Source of the DNA: Diphasiastrum complanatum
Taxonomy: Eukaryota; Streptophyta; Lycopodiopsida; Lycopodiales; Lycopodiaceae
NCBI GenBank assembly: GCA_029204225.1
Contig: CM055109.1
Coordinates: forward strand, 25,728,723 to 25,792,722
DNA length: 64,000 nucleotides
Direction of reading: 5' to 3'
Position 1 is the first letter of the stretch. Every line of letters begins with the position of its first letter. This document shows, in pieces, positions 25,944 to 37,653 of the stretch. Below the pieces are notes generated by a model that was not told the DNA's origin, made no database searches, and saw only the letters and a list, made by a program, of their open reading frames with translations. Both the position numbers and the translations under genes were made by a program.

Positions 25944-26712
25944 GTGTGGAGCCTGTTCCCACGTGTGAAAATAGTGTACTTGTCATGTACCATAATCATA
26001 TAGGTTGTACATATGATTTAATTCAAGTTCTAGTGGCTAAAAAGGCCAAAAACTAGTTTTCTAGACATATGACACATGGCATCAATCTATTGATTGCATG
26101 AGCCACATCCTTTGGTTAGGTGTCATATCCCATGTGTAGAGGACATCTCACATGTGTGGAATAAGCTGAAGTAGGCGAATTTTGACTTCTAGAAGATTTC
26201 CAAGTAGATCTCCATATAGAAGGAAAATGGACCAAAAGTGCTCAAAATAGAAGGTTTTGTCCAAGTGTCAGTTTTGCATGATGAATCATCATATGACAAA
26301 GCACCTTCACACATGTGGGATCGTAGGGATGATCAGTACCACGAGCTCCCACTTATTGTATATATAGAGCCACATTTGGCCATAATCAATGTGAGACACC
26401 AATCTTGGTTTTGGAAGCAATTTTGAGTGATTCTCTCCATTTGTCTACATTTGTTTTGATTGTTTTGAGGTTCTATCAATGTGTACTTGATTTTCAGGTT
26501 GGAGTCCGTACTCAGACAGTGTTTCACACGTGTGAAACCATAAAGTACACTTACCTTCAATTAATGATTGTTCTTGTTAGGATTTTGTGTCTAGAATTGA
26601 TCTAGATTGATCTTAATCTGAAGTAGATTGATAGATCAAGTAATCTGACAACCAATCCCTCTTGAGGATCAGATTAGGATCCACTCTTGGTCATTTTTGT
26701 ATTTTTTTCACA
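25881..26712 (+). mobile_element. solo LTR with 5-bp target duplication
   Basis: 832 bp starting TGTGAAAAATGCAAAAAT and ending ATTTTTGTATTTTTTTCACA, imperfect inverted ends with TG..CA termini. It is flanked by TCAAA at 25,876-25,880 and 26,713-26,717. It splits a minus-strand copia integrase: the part before it (DGRTPFD, 26,718-26,730) and the part after it (FEMLFKRRPSV) join across the duplication. TATTGTATATATAGAGCC near 26,355 is a probable TATA. A truncated relative lies at 16,516-16,810. No internal coding region, hence solo LTR; an unusual TIR element is a less likely alternative. Confidence 0.82.
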
Positions 26713-26717
26713 TCAAA

Positions 26718-26822
26718 AGGTGTCCTTCCATCCAAAATAGCACTCGGCCACCTATTGCACAAGAAATTGGCACACAACAAAGCTTGATCCCAAAATGTTA
26801 ACCTCATAGCTTTAGCACTTTA
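26718..26822 (-). pseudogene. copia integrase piece upstream of the solo LTR insertion
   Basis: Minus translation gives FWDQALLCANFLCNRWPS then DGRTPFD, the copia integrase region just before the FEMLFKRRPSV block. It is the 5' continuation of the chimeric copia ORF, separated from it by the solo LTR. It is truncated at about 26,825, where plus-strand copia DNA begins. Confidence 0.7.
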
Positions 26823-26825
26823 GCA

Positions 26826-27995
26826 TAAGTGGAAAAAGCCATTACATTCGAATACAACTCACTCATCAAAAATGAGACTTGAACTCTTTTTTATCTTCCA
26901 AAGGTGAAAAGAGTTATTGATTGTAAATATATATATTTTCAAGAAGAAATTCCATCTTAATGGAGCTATTTTCAAGTGAAAAGCTAGATTGGTGGCTAGA
27001 GGATTTCTTGAATTCCAAGAGTAGACTACACTAAGACATATAGTTCAATAGACAAAATCACTTCAATCATAGTACTTCTTACCATTGTTGTTTCAAAAAA
27101 TCTAGAATAGTAGAAAATGGATGTTCAGACTGCATTTCTTAATGGTTTTATTCATGAAAAAAAGCTATATTGTCAAATTCACAAGGACCTAAATGGGCTC
27201 AAACAGGCTCCCACGGCCTGGCTCCCAAAAATTAATAAATTTCTTCTACATGTTGGATTTTCAACAAATTCAATAGATGGAAATGTCTACAAGAAATTCG
27301 AAGGCACTTCGTACATGGTTGTTGCCTTGTATGTACATGATGCACAGTTATTAAGCAATGATCCAAAATTCTTACGTGAAATTAGATCTTAGTTGTCAAA
27401 GGAATTTGACATGACAGGATTAGGGAATGCTCATTATCTTCTTGGAATCCAAAATTTCAAAAGTAGATCCCAAAAGATCATGTATCTAAGTCCAAAAATG
27501 TACTCACGATATATTTTAAAAAGAAATTCTATGCATGATTGTAAGCCCATTGATTCTCCAATCGATCCTAGTTTAACGTTGTATACGACATGCATCCTCA
27601 GGCATTTGAAAAAAGTGCTAAGATGAAGAACATTTCTTATCACGCATGAAATGGTTTTCTTATGTATACTATGATTTGCACTAGGCTAGGTCTAGCCTAT
27701 ATCATTATCACTCTCAACCAATACATGTCCAATCCAGGTTTGATTCATTAAAAGGCTCTCAAAAGAGTAATCAAGTATGTTCAACCCATTATGGCATGAA
27801 ACTTTATGCTACAATGGCAGTCATGAAGCTACTTTAACTTTGCAATGATTCATTGATTCAGATTGGGAAGCTGATGTTGATTCCAAAAAATCAACTTCTA
27901 GCTATTGTTTTATGTTATCCCAAGAAACCATCTCTTGGAATAGCAAGAAGCAAAAATCCATCACACTCTCTTCGACAAAAGTGAAATATTTATTT
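26826..27995 (+). pseudogene. copia RT and RNase H remnant upstream of module B
   Basis: MDVQTAFLNGFIHEKKLY (27,117) starts the RT palm. LNGLKQAPTAWLPKINKFL and FDMTGLGNAHYLLGIQ follow, with a stop at 27,390-27,392. The catalytic box reads ALYVHDAQLL instead of YVDD. SKKSTSSYCFMLSQETISWNSKKQKSI (about 27,885-27,960) is RNase H, with its Asp in IDSDWEADVDS. The frame changes several times and it is not functional. The segment from 27,171 is shared, inverted, with 62,950-63,776 (module D). A deleted version precedes module C. Confidence 0.88.
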
Positions 27996-28906
27996 AGGTG
28001 CAAAAAGGAGTAAGATCGTATCTTTATCATAATTTAAACTTTGGCAAGTTGTGTGGCAAGGGCGTGGGTCGCGTGCGAATTGTCGGGTAGTAGGCTCAAC
28101 TTGGGTAGGAAATCAAGTGCAAATTTGGCAGGCGTGTGGCTAAGTTTTGTGATTGAAAGAGAAAATTTTCTTCCATTTATAGTTCGACCCATCTGAGTTT
28201 GTGCAAGTGACGCGGTGCAAGATGGTGAGTTCGACCGGTCAACAATGACATGTGGGAAGCCAGAACTAGGTCAAGTTTGCAAGGTGTCGTGGCGTGGCAT
28301 GGCGCCCCATGCTTGCGTTCTCGGTGGAAGTGCATTTGTCTTGTTATGAGCTTTATTTATCCTTGATGAGCAAAAGATGTAGTGGGTTGATAAGAAGGAC
28401 CTATCTATATAGCCAAGTGAATGAAAGAAAGAGCTTCACCTCACACATGGTTTTAGGGATATAAGATGGATGTAACGAGAAAATAATAGGATGATCTAAT
28501 TGATATGATTAGGTACATGGAGACAAGTGGAATGTTGTAGTTAACGATATATGGAGTGACTATGATGTATGATAATCGATATCGATTTCATGATGAGAAA
28601 GTTGTGTCGACCAAGTTCATTTGGAAAAGCTCACATGTGGGCGGACTCCTTGAGCTACTCGAGATCTCGAGTTAAAGCGATTGACTGGCTTTTGATGTGC
28701 CGCGATTAATATGATGTAGCTCTTTAGAAAAATATGAGTTGAAGATGGTGGATTCCTAGAGAGGATTTGATATGGAAGTAGGGTGGTGGTGGTTGTTTGT
28801 TGAATTTTGGTGATTAGTTGAGATGGTGGATTCCTAGGTAGGATTTGACATGGAAGTGGGGTTTGGCGATTTTGAGTTCCCTCTCTTCTGAAAAGGGAGG
28901 GAAGGA

Positions 28907-29102
28907 TGGGCTGCGCCAGGCCTTTGAGATAGTGCAATACAAAGGCGACGCACGCAGACCCGAGTAGCAAGCTACCGAATGGGCCTGCAACCCCGAAACA
29001 AATTAGATTAATAGCATGAGACCCAGTGGGTCTCGTATCAGCTATTAAACTGATAAGAACAGATACTACACTTGATCTTAGCCAAAAGGCCGAGAAAGGT
29101 AT
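28907..29102 (-). ncRNA. U2: U2 spliceosomal snRNA, copy B
   Basis: 196 nt, starting at 29,102 with the conserved 5' end and GTAGTA branch-site-pairing element. It differs from copy A by one base in stem III (CCCATTCGG versus CCCATCCGG on the RNA strand), outside the core pairings. Stems IIa, IIb, III, IV and the Sm-like site are intact. It is probably expressible if the upstream region works. Confidence 0.95.
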
Positions 29103-29125
29103 GCTTTCGATAGTGCCGGCCCTTC

Positions 29126-29175
29126 ATTCTTATTGCACCCCACCTCAACCTTACTTCCTGAGATGCTTATGGGAC
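29126..29175 (-). promoter_or_regulatory. candidate degenerate USE and TATA of U2 copy B
   Basis: GTCCCATAAGC (29,175-29,165) matches the plant USE RTCCCACATCG at 7 of 11 positions and lies at about -73 to -63. CAATAAGAAT lies at about -33 to -24. Placement fits the plant snRNA promoter, but sequence matches are weak. Confidence 0.3.
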
Positions 29176-31199
29176 TATTCGTTCGTTCTCCCACCGCCTC
29201 CTCACCTCAACCTTACTTCCTGAGATTCCTTCTCCCACCGCGCACACACCTCTCGCTCCAGGACCTTCTTACATACAATAAACTCTCTCTCGTCTTTCTT
29301 CTTGAAAATTCTTTTCGAGCATCCATGCAGGCAGGCAGCAGCGAGCTTTCTTTCCTTCTTTCTTACTTGCTTGCTTTTTTGCATATCCATCCTTCCCTTG
29401 GGCCTTACCTTACCAGCTGTTGAATTGAATGGGATAGAAAAAACGAAAGGCCAGGATGAGGATGGAAATGTAAGCTTCTTCTTCTTACTTACTTAGACAC
29501 ACAGACACGGCACTTATGGAAACACAACGGGGGGCTGCTTCTGCTGCGGCGTTTTAGGGCCGCGCTCCTACTATCTTCTCTGCTTTCCAAACTCCGCCCC
29601 TTCCTTGTTTCTCTGCCATTCAGCTCCAATCATGCTTCATTTCCCTTGCTTTTTTGCGCTGCTTCATCGATTCTCTGAGGCATTTTATTTCTCACAACCC
29701 TTTTTTGGACTTATTCTTACACTAAGCTGCTTGGGGTTGATCGAAAGCGTTGAAGAAGATAATCACCAATTTCTTGCCAGCTTTGTTTCTCCATGCTCCA
29801 TTTCATGTTCTTTCATTCAATATATGCACAAGTTTTTCATTCCTTTGCTTCTAATGTTATATCTAATTTTACATGAGTACTTTTCATGGCATAATCATCT
29901 TTGCCCAACCAGGTTCAATTCCTCCCACCCAAGTTTCTTCTCAATGCCATCAAATGCCTCTTAGCTGCTATCATTGTCCCATTACCACTTAGTCCTAGTA
30001 ACAATCGCTACAATCATTCTTCATGCAATGACAATCATCAACATTCAGATTCATATATGATTTCTTTCCTTCTGACCCGTTTTCGATCATGCACTCGCTA
30101 TCTTCAATGTTGGCTATTGGAATCCTCTTCAAGTTCCTTGGTGACAACGGACCGATGTTCCCTGGGTTTTGAGACAATGGTAATGCATAAAGCAATATCG
30201 AGTTCCAATTTATATCTGATTTCTTTCTTCCTTCCTCCTGACCCATTTGATCATGCAGTGGCTATCTTCAACGTTGGCTATTGGAATCATCTTCAACTTC
30301 CTTCGTGACAACGGAGTGATAAGCACCTATGCTCCCCAAGGTCGTTGTTTCGGCTTTACACACAATGGTAATGCATAAAGCAATGTCGAATTCCAATCTT
30401 TATTCTTTCTTCCTCATGACCCGTTTGATCATGCAGTGGCTATTGGAATCATCTTCAACTTCCTTGGTGACAACGGAGTGATAAGCACCTCTGCTCCCTA
30501 AGGTCGCTGTCCTAAGGAAATCACCAAGGAAAATGCACCTCTCGTTCATCCTCATAAAATATGCTTCGTTCATCCTCATTGTGGCTGTCATGGATTCAAT
30601 TGAGCAAAGTAGCACGTCATCGTATCACGACAATTCTTTTACAAAATAATCTTGTGCGCAAAATCGTAAGATTCATTGGTCATCTTATCAATACCGTGTT
30701 CATAAGCTTGAACGGTTTTATTGTTAGGGAAGGTCATATGATCTCATTATATCTTTTGCAGGGTACTTATGTCATCAAACCAACTTACATTTTCAAGGAT
30801 TCTACCTCTGCATCTCGAAATAATAGATAGGGTTTCCATTAGCAACCTAAACATTTTGATATGGACATGAAATTCAGGGTAGTCTCGATGATAGTTGCCA
30901 CAATCGATCTTCATTCATGACAATTGTCATCATATACAACAATGGCAATGCATAAAGCAATATCCAATATCTTTCTTTGGAGATAAGTAGCACATCCTCG
31001 TATCACGACAATTCTCTTACAAAATATTTTTGTCCGCAAGATCGTAAGATTCATTGGACATCATGTCAATAACATGTTCATAAGCTTGAAAGTCTTAGAA
31101 ATGTCATAAGATCTCGTCATATCTTTTGTAGAACACACTTGTCATCAAACCGACTTGCATTGTACTCTGCATCGATCTCACTATATCTTTTGTAGAACA

Positions 31200-32817
31200 C
31201 TCTTGTCATCAAACTGACTTGGAAAGCTAGACTTGTTGCTAAGGGGTTTCTTCAAACTAAATGCATAGATTATGAAGAAACATTTGCAATATAAAAGGAC
31301 TAGTCATCTCATCAGAGACTGTAGAACACTCAAGTACAACAATGAGAACAAAAAGCAGTTCCACTGAGACGCTAGTCAAACAACTTAACCTCATGACCAA
31401 AGCTGGAGAAATCCAAGATGACAATTCTCGGTATTTGGACTTTGGAGCAACACACGAAATGACACACCATGTCGATTGGTTCCAAGAATACAAGTCATTA
31501 GCTCATCCTAGATTTGTACTCATCTCACAACATTAAAGGTGAAGGAATTTTCAAGATCGAGTTTCAGAAATGTGATGTCAAGTTTTTGTCCAAAGTTCTA
31601 CATGTACCCAATCATACAAAAAATTGCTCTCAATTAGTAGAATTGTCGATTTTGGTCATAGGATCGAATTCGATACAAATGACTGCACCATTCTTGACAA
31701 ATCTAAGGAAGTTATAGCTTTTGATCAAAGGTGTGGCTACCTCTACAAGTTAAGCCATTGCTATTTTGCCAATAGGCAAGCTCCTCACACTACTACTTCT
31801 GAATTGTCTGATATGCTTTGGCATTTCAAATTAGGCCACATAAATCACAATAGTATCCAACAAATGTCAAATATAAAAATAGTACAAGATATGTCTCCTA
31901 TTAGTAAATCGACTTCGCACATCTATGAAAGTTGTATTATCAGCAAATATTCTAGAATTCCATTCAATTCAGATCATGTCCACTCTCCAAGATTCTTATT
32001 TGTGGCCCTATGCAGACCTCTTCCACAGGGGGACCACTTATTTTCAAACATTCATTGATGATTTTTCTATAAGAACCGTGACTTACTGTCTAAAAAACAA
32101 ATATGAAGCTACAAGTTTTTCAAACAGTTCAAGGCATCTGCTGAAAATCAGACCTCAAAAAAAATCAAGGCTCTACGTACTAATGGACGGGGGGAATTTA
32201 TCTCCAATGAGTTCAAAGACTTTTGCAAGGCACATGGGATACATCGTTTCAAGCTAATTTCAACGCGATATTAGAGCTTGGATTCAAGTAGAGCAGAAGG
32301 AAATGTGCAAATACCCCTATCAGTCGATAGTTGGATCGATCATGTATGCCATGATTTGCACACGCCTGATTTAGCATTCGCAGTCAGCACACTGTCGTAG
32401 TATATGTTGAATCCCGGCCTATCTCACTAGAAAGCTCTCCAAAGAGCATTAAGATACATTCAAGACACGAAGCACTATGCTTTGTGCTTTAATGGAAATA
32501 GAGAGGATGCACTTATTTTAAATGCCTATTCCTATTTGGACTAGGATGGAGACATGGAACTCAAAAATTCACTTCTGTCTATCCATGCTTCTTAGTGGGA
32601 GGACCCATTCATGGAACAATTGAAAGCAGAAATGCATCTCTTTGTCCTCCATTGAATCCAAATATTTTGCAACTATCCAGGATTTGAACTACTTGTATGA
32701 AATGACAGATATAACGACTCGTCTCTTTTTGAGAAAGAAGTTCCTATCTCTCAAGATGTGTGAGGGGACCTCAGTCATTAATCATCTAAACGAATTCAAA
32801 CATCTACTTAACCAGCT
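31200..32817 (+). pseudogene. chimeric copia remnant: RT start, protease, integrase, RNase H, then gag
   Basis: Segments in order are as follows. RT start KARLVAKGFLQTKCIDYEETF (31,225-31,290). Protease DFGATHEMTHHVDWF (31,438-31,485). GAG-pre-integrase LWHFKLGHINHNSIQQMSNI (31,819-31,880), lacking the usual C-x2-C. Integrase start YFQTFIDDFSIRTVTYCL (32,038-32,095) with the first Asp, and a decayed SDGGGEF block. RNase H start SIVGSIMYAMICTRL (32,322-32,370) and end SSIESKYFATIQD (32,645-32,685). RT is deleted between them. From about 32,700 the frame reads copia gag: RLFLRKKFLSLKM, SVINHLNEFKHLLNQLV. The gag is cut by gypsy 3 at 32,817 and resumes at 37,654. Confidence 0.85.
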
Positions 32818-33302
32818 TGTTATGTCCATGTCTTGTACAAGGGAATCGAAACTATTCCTGACGTGGATAGCTAGTCACTCCAGTTGTATGTGGTTATTAG
32901 CTATGCTACGTCATTCCGGATGTGGTCGTAAATAATTAATAATCATATGAGGGCCCAGACCTATAATTGGACATAGGAGCACATGCATGGTGAAGACTGC
33001 TTTAATGCAAGAATAGGAGATCAATAGCTCAATTTAGGTTGCATGGGGATCCTAAAGGGAATATTCTCTCTCTCTTGAGAAGAATAGGTCTAGTGGAAAC
33101 TCGCCCATCCTCCTATTGTGAATTATGATTCTTGAGCCAGTTCTTCCTCTCCTCTCTTGTGTTCTTCACTGTGGCTTGGGGGTGGATTGGTTCGGGTATT
33201 GACTAGTCTCTCCATATTGGTTGGGTGGTTCATGCTCCACAGGTGTCTTTTTGATTTGCATGTGATTGGAATCCTGTAGATCTTCACTTGGTGGTTCTTA
33301 CA
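32818..33302 (+). repeat. gypsy 3 5' LTR
   Basis: Begins TGTTATGTCCATGTC and ends GGTGGTTCTTACA. About 485 bp. No recognisable initiator-Met primer site follows (GTTCTTTGATG), so the 5' internal end is probably deleted or the element uses another primer. Confidence 0.9.
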
Positions 33303-33390
33303 GTTCTTTGATGATGTAGTTCGTGTCGCGAAAGTGTACGACTCCGCGGTTGTGGCATCTAGGAAGCAGTTACAAGCTAATCCATCTGGA

Positions 33391-34275
33391 TCATCCGGAC
33401 CCAGCTAGAAAAAAGAGAAGAAAAGAGTTCGTGGAAATAAGAATAAAAAATATTTCGACGAATTGGATCAAGCTGCATCTGAATTTAGACAAAAGAAAAA
33501 GTTGTCCTGGAAAAAGGCCAGAAGGACCGATGTTTGTTTCCATTGTGGTCAGCCTGGACACGTTATGAAATTTTGTCCAGAACGAAAGAAAGACGCAGCT
33601 CAAGTGATTGAGATGCCAGGTAAAGAGAATCTTAGGCTGAAAATTAATAAAATTAATTATGAGTGTGATTGTTCTTTCAGTATTACTTCATTCTTGCCAA
33701 ATGATTTATTTCGTTTGAAAGGCACTGTTAATGGACATGAAGTTAGTATTTTAGTGGACAATGGATCTACTCATAATTTCATTAACTCTGGTCTTGTGCA
33801 GAGACTCAGACTCAAAACTGAAGCCAGTAACCATAGATATCGTGTATATCTAGCTTCAGGAGCGGAGTTGGAGACATGGGATGTGAAAGTTCCAAGACTC
33901 CCTGTTTGGATCCAGGACTATAGAGAGTTAATTGATTTCCGTGTTTTAGATTTAGCACGTCCGTATATTATTCTAGGATACAAGTGGTTATTTAATAAAC
34001 ATCCTGAAATAGATTTTGAGAAGCATGTTCTCTCTTTTCAGGAGGGTAAAGAAATAGTTACATTGTTTGGAGACAATTTTGTACATCCATCTGGGATGAT
34101 TTCATTTGCTAATGTAATGGAGATTTTTGATTCACAATATGAAGCTTATTCTTTATTTGCTAAGCCAATTTTGGATTTATCTGAAATGCATCTAAGTAGT
34201 TGTGAATTGTCGAAAATTCTTAACTCGGTAGACTTAGATCAGGAGCAAATTGAGAAGAATAAGTTATTGTCATAA
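33391..34275 (+). pseudogene. gypsy 3 gag zinc knuckle and protease (open segment)
   Basis: From 33,463 there are 270 open codons. CFHCGQPGHVMKFCPE is a perfect C-x2-C-x4-H-x4-C nucleocapsid knuckle (33,535-33,582). Protease starts FRLKGTVNGHEVSILVDNGS (33,711 on); the active site is D-N-G-S rather than D-S/T-G, followed by THNFIN. YIILGYKWLF (33,964 on) is the second retropepsin block. It ends at a stop at 34,273, just before the RT linker. The gag matrix/capsid part is missing upstream. Confidence 0.88.
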
Positions 34276-35200
34276 TTCAAAGATGTATTTCCAGAAGAAT
34301 TACCTCATGGATTACCGCCGTCCAAATCGGTAGACCATAAGATTGAGTTAATTCCAAGTAGTCATCCTATCTCTAGACAACCTTATAGGTTTTCTCAGAA
34401 AGAAGAGGTAGAGATTACTAAGCAAATTGAAAATTACCTGAAGATGGGTCATATTCAGCCAAGTAAGTCGCCTTGGGGCGCTCCTGTTCTTCTGAAAGCG
34501 AAGAAAGATGGAGGCTTCAGGATGTGTGTGGACTACAAAGGGTTGAATAAAGTAACTATTAAAAATATAAATCCTTCGCCTCGTATGGATGATCTGGTAG
34601 ATCGATTAGGTGGAGCTAAATACTTCACAAAGATAGATCTTAGAACTGGATATCATCAAATTAGGATTCATCTGGGTGGCGTGCAGAAGACTGGTTTTCG
34701 GATGAGATTCAGTCACTATGAATTTCTCGTGCCTCCTTTTGGGTTAACGAATGCACCAGCTACATTCCAATAGATGATGAACGATTTTTTCTGTCCATAT
34801 CTAGGGAAGTTTGTGGTTGTATTCTTAGATTATATTCTCATTTACAGTAGAACACTTAAGAGCACTTGAGCATCTTAAGACTGTCTTAGATATTCTCAGA
34901 CGAGAAACTATACGCTAAGGAATCTAAATGTGAGTTCTTTAAGCATGAGTTGTTATACCTCGATCATAAGATCACCCCTAGTGGGTTGGAGATTGACGAG
35001 GGTAAGGTCAAGACAGTGCTTGATTGGCCGATACCAAAGACGGTTAGAAAAGTTAAATCTTTTCTTGGTTTTATAGTTTTCTTTCGTAAGTCAATTGAGG
35101 ATTATGCTAAAGTGGCAGCACCCTTAAATAATTTGACTAAAGGAATAAAAAGAAAAAGAGAGGTCAACCTAGCGATCCTATTGAGTGAAATGATGAATTG
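34276..35200 (+). pseudogene. gypsy 3 reverse transcriptase
   Basis: [20 protein letters not shown] leads into [17 protein letters not shown], then [35 protein letters not shown] and [16 protein letters not shown] with a stop at 34,771. The catalytic box reads VVVFLDYILIYS (about 34,813), so the second Asp of the YxDD pair is Tyr. A frameshift follows. The thumb resumes at 34,950 (PSGLEIDEGKVKTVLDWP, VKSFLGFIVFFRK). It is inactive as written. Confidence 0.9.
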
Positions 35201-35660
35201 AACCAATGCTTTGAGAAACTCAAGCAAATGGTTGCTTCAGCTCCTGTTTTACAGATCACGAATCCTGATATACCTTACGTCGTGCGAACTGACGCAAGTG
35301 ATTCGGCGATAGGGGCAGTTCTTCTACATGAGGATAGGTCGATAGCATTTGAAAGCAAGAAACTCACGGGGCCTCAGTTGCATTATACAACTCATGAGAA
35401 AGAGTTATTTGTTGTGATACATGCACTTTAATCCTGGAGGCATTACCTTTATGGTAGTCAGTTTATAGTGTATACAGATCACCAACCTCTGAAGTACTTT
35501 TGTAATCAGAACGATCTAAGGGGTTGTAAAGCTCACTGAGCTGCGCTTATGCAGGAATTTGATCATGAGATCCGATATATCAAGGGCAGCTCTAACCAAA
35601 TTGCGGATGCACTTAGTCGAATTGGTGACTTAAATGAATTTTCTTTCACCCAGATTTCCA
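35201..35660 (+). pseudogene. gypsy 3 RNase H
   Basis: YVVRTDASDSAIGAVLLHE with the first Asp, TTHEKELFVVIHAL ending in a stop at 35,429, FIVYTDHQPLKYFCNQ, then KGSSNQIADALSRIGDLNE. Two or three in-frame stops (35,429; about 35,537). Close to the gypsy 2 RNase H at 15,245. Confidence 0.88.
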
Positions 35661-36735
35661 CTGATCTATATCTTTCACTATGAGAAAAATGCGAATCAGA
35701 TTCTCATTTTGGTCCCATCTGGAAGATGGTGGAGACAAGAAAAAATGAGAATGGAATAGAGATTTACTCATAGGGGTCTCAGGTTCCTAGGAAAGATAAT
35801 AAGATAGCGGAACAATTCTCTATCCGAAGTGGGTTACTATTTTGGAATGGAAAAATTTGTGTACCGATGGATGATGAGTTAAAGAAGAAGAATCTTTATG
35901 AGTGTCATGACGTTCCCTGTGCAGGTCATCTGGGTATACACAGGACTTTGGACTTGGTCAGAAGAGAGTTTCATTGGCCGAAACTCAAGCCATTTGTAGG
36001 CTTATGTGGTTAAGTGTGGACCTTGTCAGTTAGCCAAAGCTGAACGCTTAAAGACTGGAGGGTTGCTACATCCCCTAGATATCCCTCAGAAATGATGGGA
36101 AAGTATATCTATGGATTTTGTGGTTGGACTTCCAAGGATCCAACGCCAAAATGATTCTATTTGGGTTGTGGTGGATAGGTTGACAAAGTTAGCTACTTTT
36201 ATACCAATCAAGTCAACTGCCAAGGCTTCGGATTTAGCCCAGATCTTTGTGGAAAGATTATTTAGGCTTTATGGACTGCCAAGTGATATAGTTAGTGATA
36301 GAGATCCTAAGTTTACAGGTCACTTTTGGTCAGTTGTATTCCATAAGCTTGAAACGTCGCTTAGTTTTAGTTCTTCTGATCATCCTGAATCAGATGGCCA
36401 AACTGAGAGAACTAATCAGACTATGGAGGACATGTTGAGAACTTATGTGTCTCACAGGCAATCTCAGTGGGAAGATTACATTTCTTTGATTGAGTTTGCT
36501 TATAACAATAGGCAACATTCTGCTACTGGTTATAGTCCGTTTATGCTGATGTACGGTTTTCAACCTAGATCTCCGGTAAATGTGGAGACAAAGTCTGTTA
36601 AGATCCAAAAAGTTGCAGATTTCTTGCATGATATGCGTGAAATGTTGCAAGTGGCCCGTGATTGTATCTAGAGTGCTCAGGATAGAGCTAAGCACTATGT
36701 CAATCTTAAGAGGTCTCTCAGAGATTTTAAAGTTA
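35661..36735 (+). pseudogene. gypsy 3 integrase (zinc domain and core)
   Basis: CHDVPCAGHLGIHRTLDLVRREFHWPKLKP-like zinc-binding region (35,907-35,995) with a frameshift and a stop. The core is open from 36,111: MDFVVGLPRIQRQND (first Asp), LPSDIVSDRDPKFTG (second Asp) and SSSDHPESDGQTERTNQT (the Glu is E in PESDGQTE). VSHRQSQWEDYISLIEFAYN follows, then a stop at 36,669. The catalytic triad looks complete, the best-preserved enzyme core in the window, but it is flanked by stops. Confidence 0.9.
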
Positions 36736-37140
36736 ATGACTAGATATATCTTAGAATACCTAAGGATTCTAAGACTATGAGTATAGGGAAGTATTATAAA
36801 TTGTCTACGAGATATTGTGGACCGTTTCGGATTATAAAGAAAATTGGTTCTTTAGCTTACGAATTAGATCTTCAGAACAAGACTACAGCTCGCCCAGTGT
36901 TTCATGTAAGCCGATTGAAATTAAGTTTGCATGAAGGTGAAGTAGATCTTACCCATTTGGAGGACTCATCGTTAGTGTTCCTTTGGAACCTGAAAAGGTA
37001 CTCAGAACTAGAGATAAACAATTGAGAAATTGTTCTATCTCTGAGTGCTTGATCAGGTGGAAGGGACGGACTGAGGATGATGATTCATGAGAAAGGGTCG
37101 AAAGCATAAAGAAGAATTTTCCTAGTTTTCATTTCTAGAG
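36736..37140 (+). pseudogene. gypsy 3 integrase C-terminus and chromodomain
   Basis: YYKLSTRYCGPFRIIKKIGS and LAYELDLQ, then ARPVFHVSRLKLSLHEG (36,890 on) form the GPY/F module. A frame change follows. The other frame then reads KVLRTRDKQLRNCSISECLIRWKG and EDDDS, a chromodomain-like module. Such modules mark chromoviral gypsy lineages and bind modified histones to guide integration. A stop replaces the Trp of the usual D-S-W-E. Confidence 0.85.
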
Positions 37141-37166
37141 ATAGAAATGGTTTAAGGTGGGAATAA

Positions 37167-37653
37167 TGTTATGTCCATGTCCTTTACAAGGGAATCGAAA
37201 TTATTCCTGACATGGATAGCCGGTCACTCCAGTTGTATGTGGTTATTAGTTATGTTATGTCATTCCGGACGTGGTCGTATTAAATAATTAATAATCATAT
37301 GAGGGCCCAAACCTATAATTGGACATAGGAGCACATGCATGGTGAAGACTGCTTTAATGCAAGAATAGGAGATCAATAGCTCAATTTAGGCTGCATGGGA
37401 ATCCTAAAGGTAATATTCTCTCTCTCTTGAGAAGAATAGGTCTAGTGAAAACTCGCCCATCCTCCTATTGTGAATTGTGATTCTTGAGCCAGTTCTTCCT
37501 CTCCTCTCTTGTGTTCTTCATTGTGGCTTGGGGGTGGATTGGTTAGGGTATTGACTAGCCTCTCCATATTGGTTGGATGGTTCATGCTCCACATTGTCCT
37601 TTTGGTTTGCATGTGATTGGAATCCTGTAGATCTTCACTTGGTGGTTCTTATA
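37167..37653 (+). repeat. gypsy 3 3' LTR
   Basis: Begins TGTTATGTCCATGTC as the 5' LTR does, and ends GGTGGTTCTTATA (terminal CA changed to TA). It is followed by the CAGCT duplication. The polypurine tract precedes it at about 37,150-37,166. Confidence 0.9.

Larger units (their letters stand above)
27996..31740 (-). repeat. U2 module copy B
   Basis: Same layout as module A but with only one 499-bp unit (about 29,952-30,450), no SINE, and a different U2-downstream block (no 73-bp tandem pair; GGTTTGGCGATTTTGAG instead). It also lacks the CTGCAAAATCACCGTTCATC stretch present at 19,137 in A. Module D shares that last deletion (FGLI..SVEEDNHQF join), so B and D are the closer pair. Copia RT sequence 5' of it (27,171-27,995) belongs to the duplicated block shared with D. 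Confidence 0.9.
32818..37653 (+). mobile_element. gypsy element 3 (chromovirus-like), both LTRs, nested in copia gag
   Basis: 4.8-kb element with related LTRs (32,818-33,302 and 37,167-37,653), flanked by CAGCT at 32,813-32,817 and 37,654-37,658. Removing it restores the copia gag phrase LLNQLVAVGLL. The internal region runs zinc knuckle, protease, RT, RNase H, integrase, chromodomain, then polypurine tract TTTAAGGTGGGAATAA before the 3' LTR. Most of gag is absent and several stops occur, so it is non-autonomous. By eye the LTRs differ at about two dozen sites of 485, mostly transitions, so the insertion is not very recent. Confidence 0.92.
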
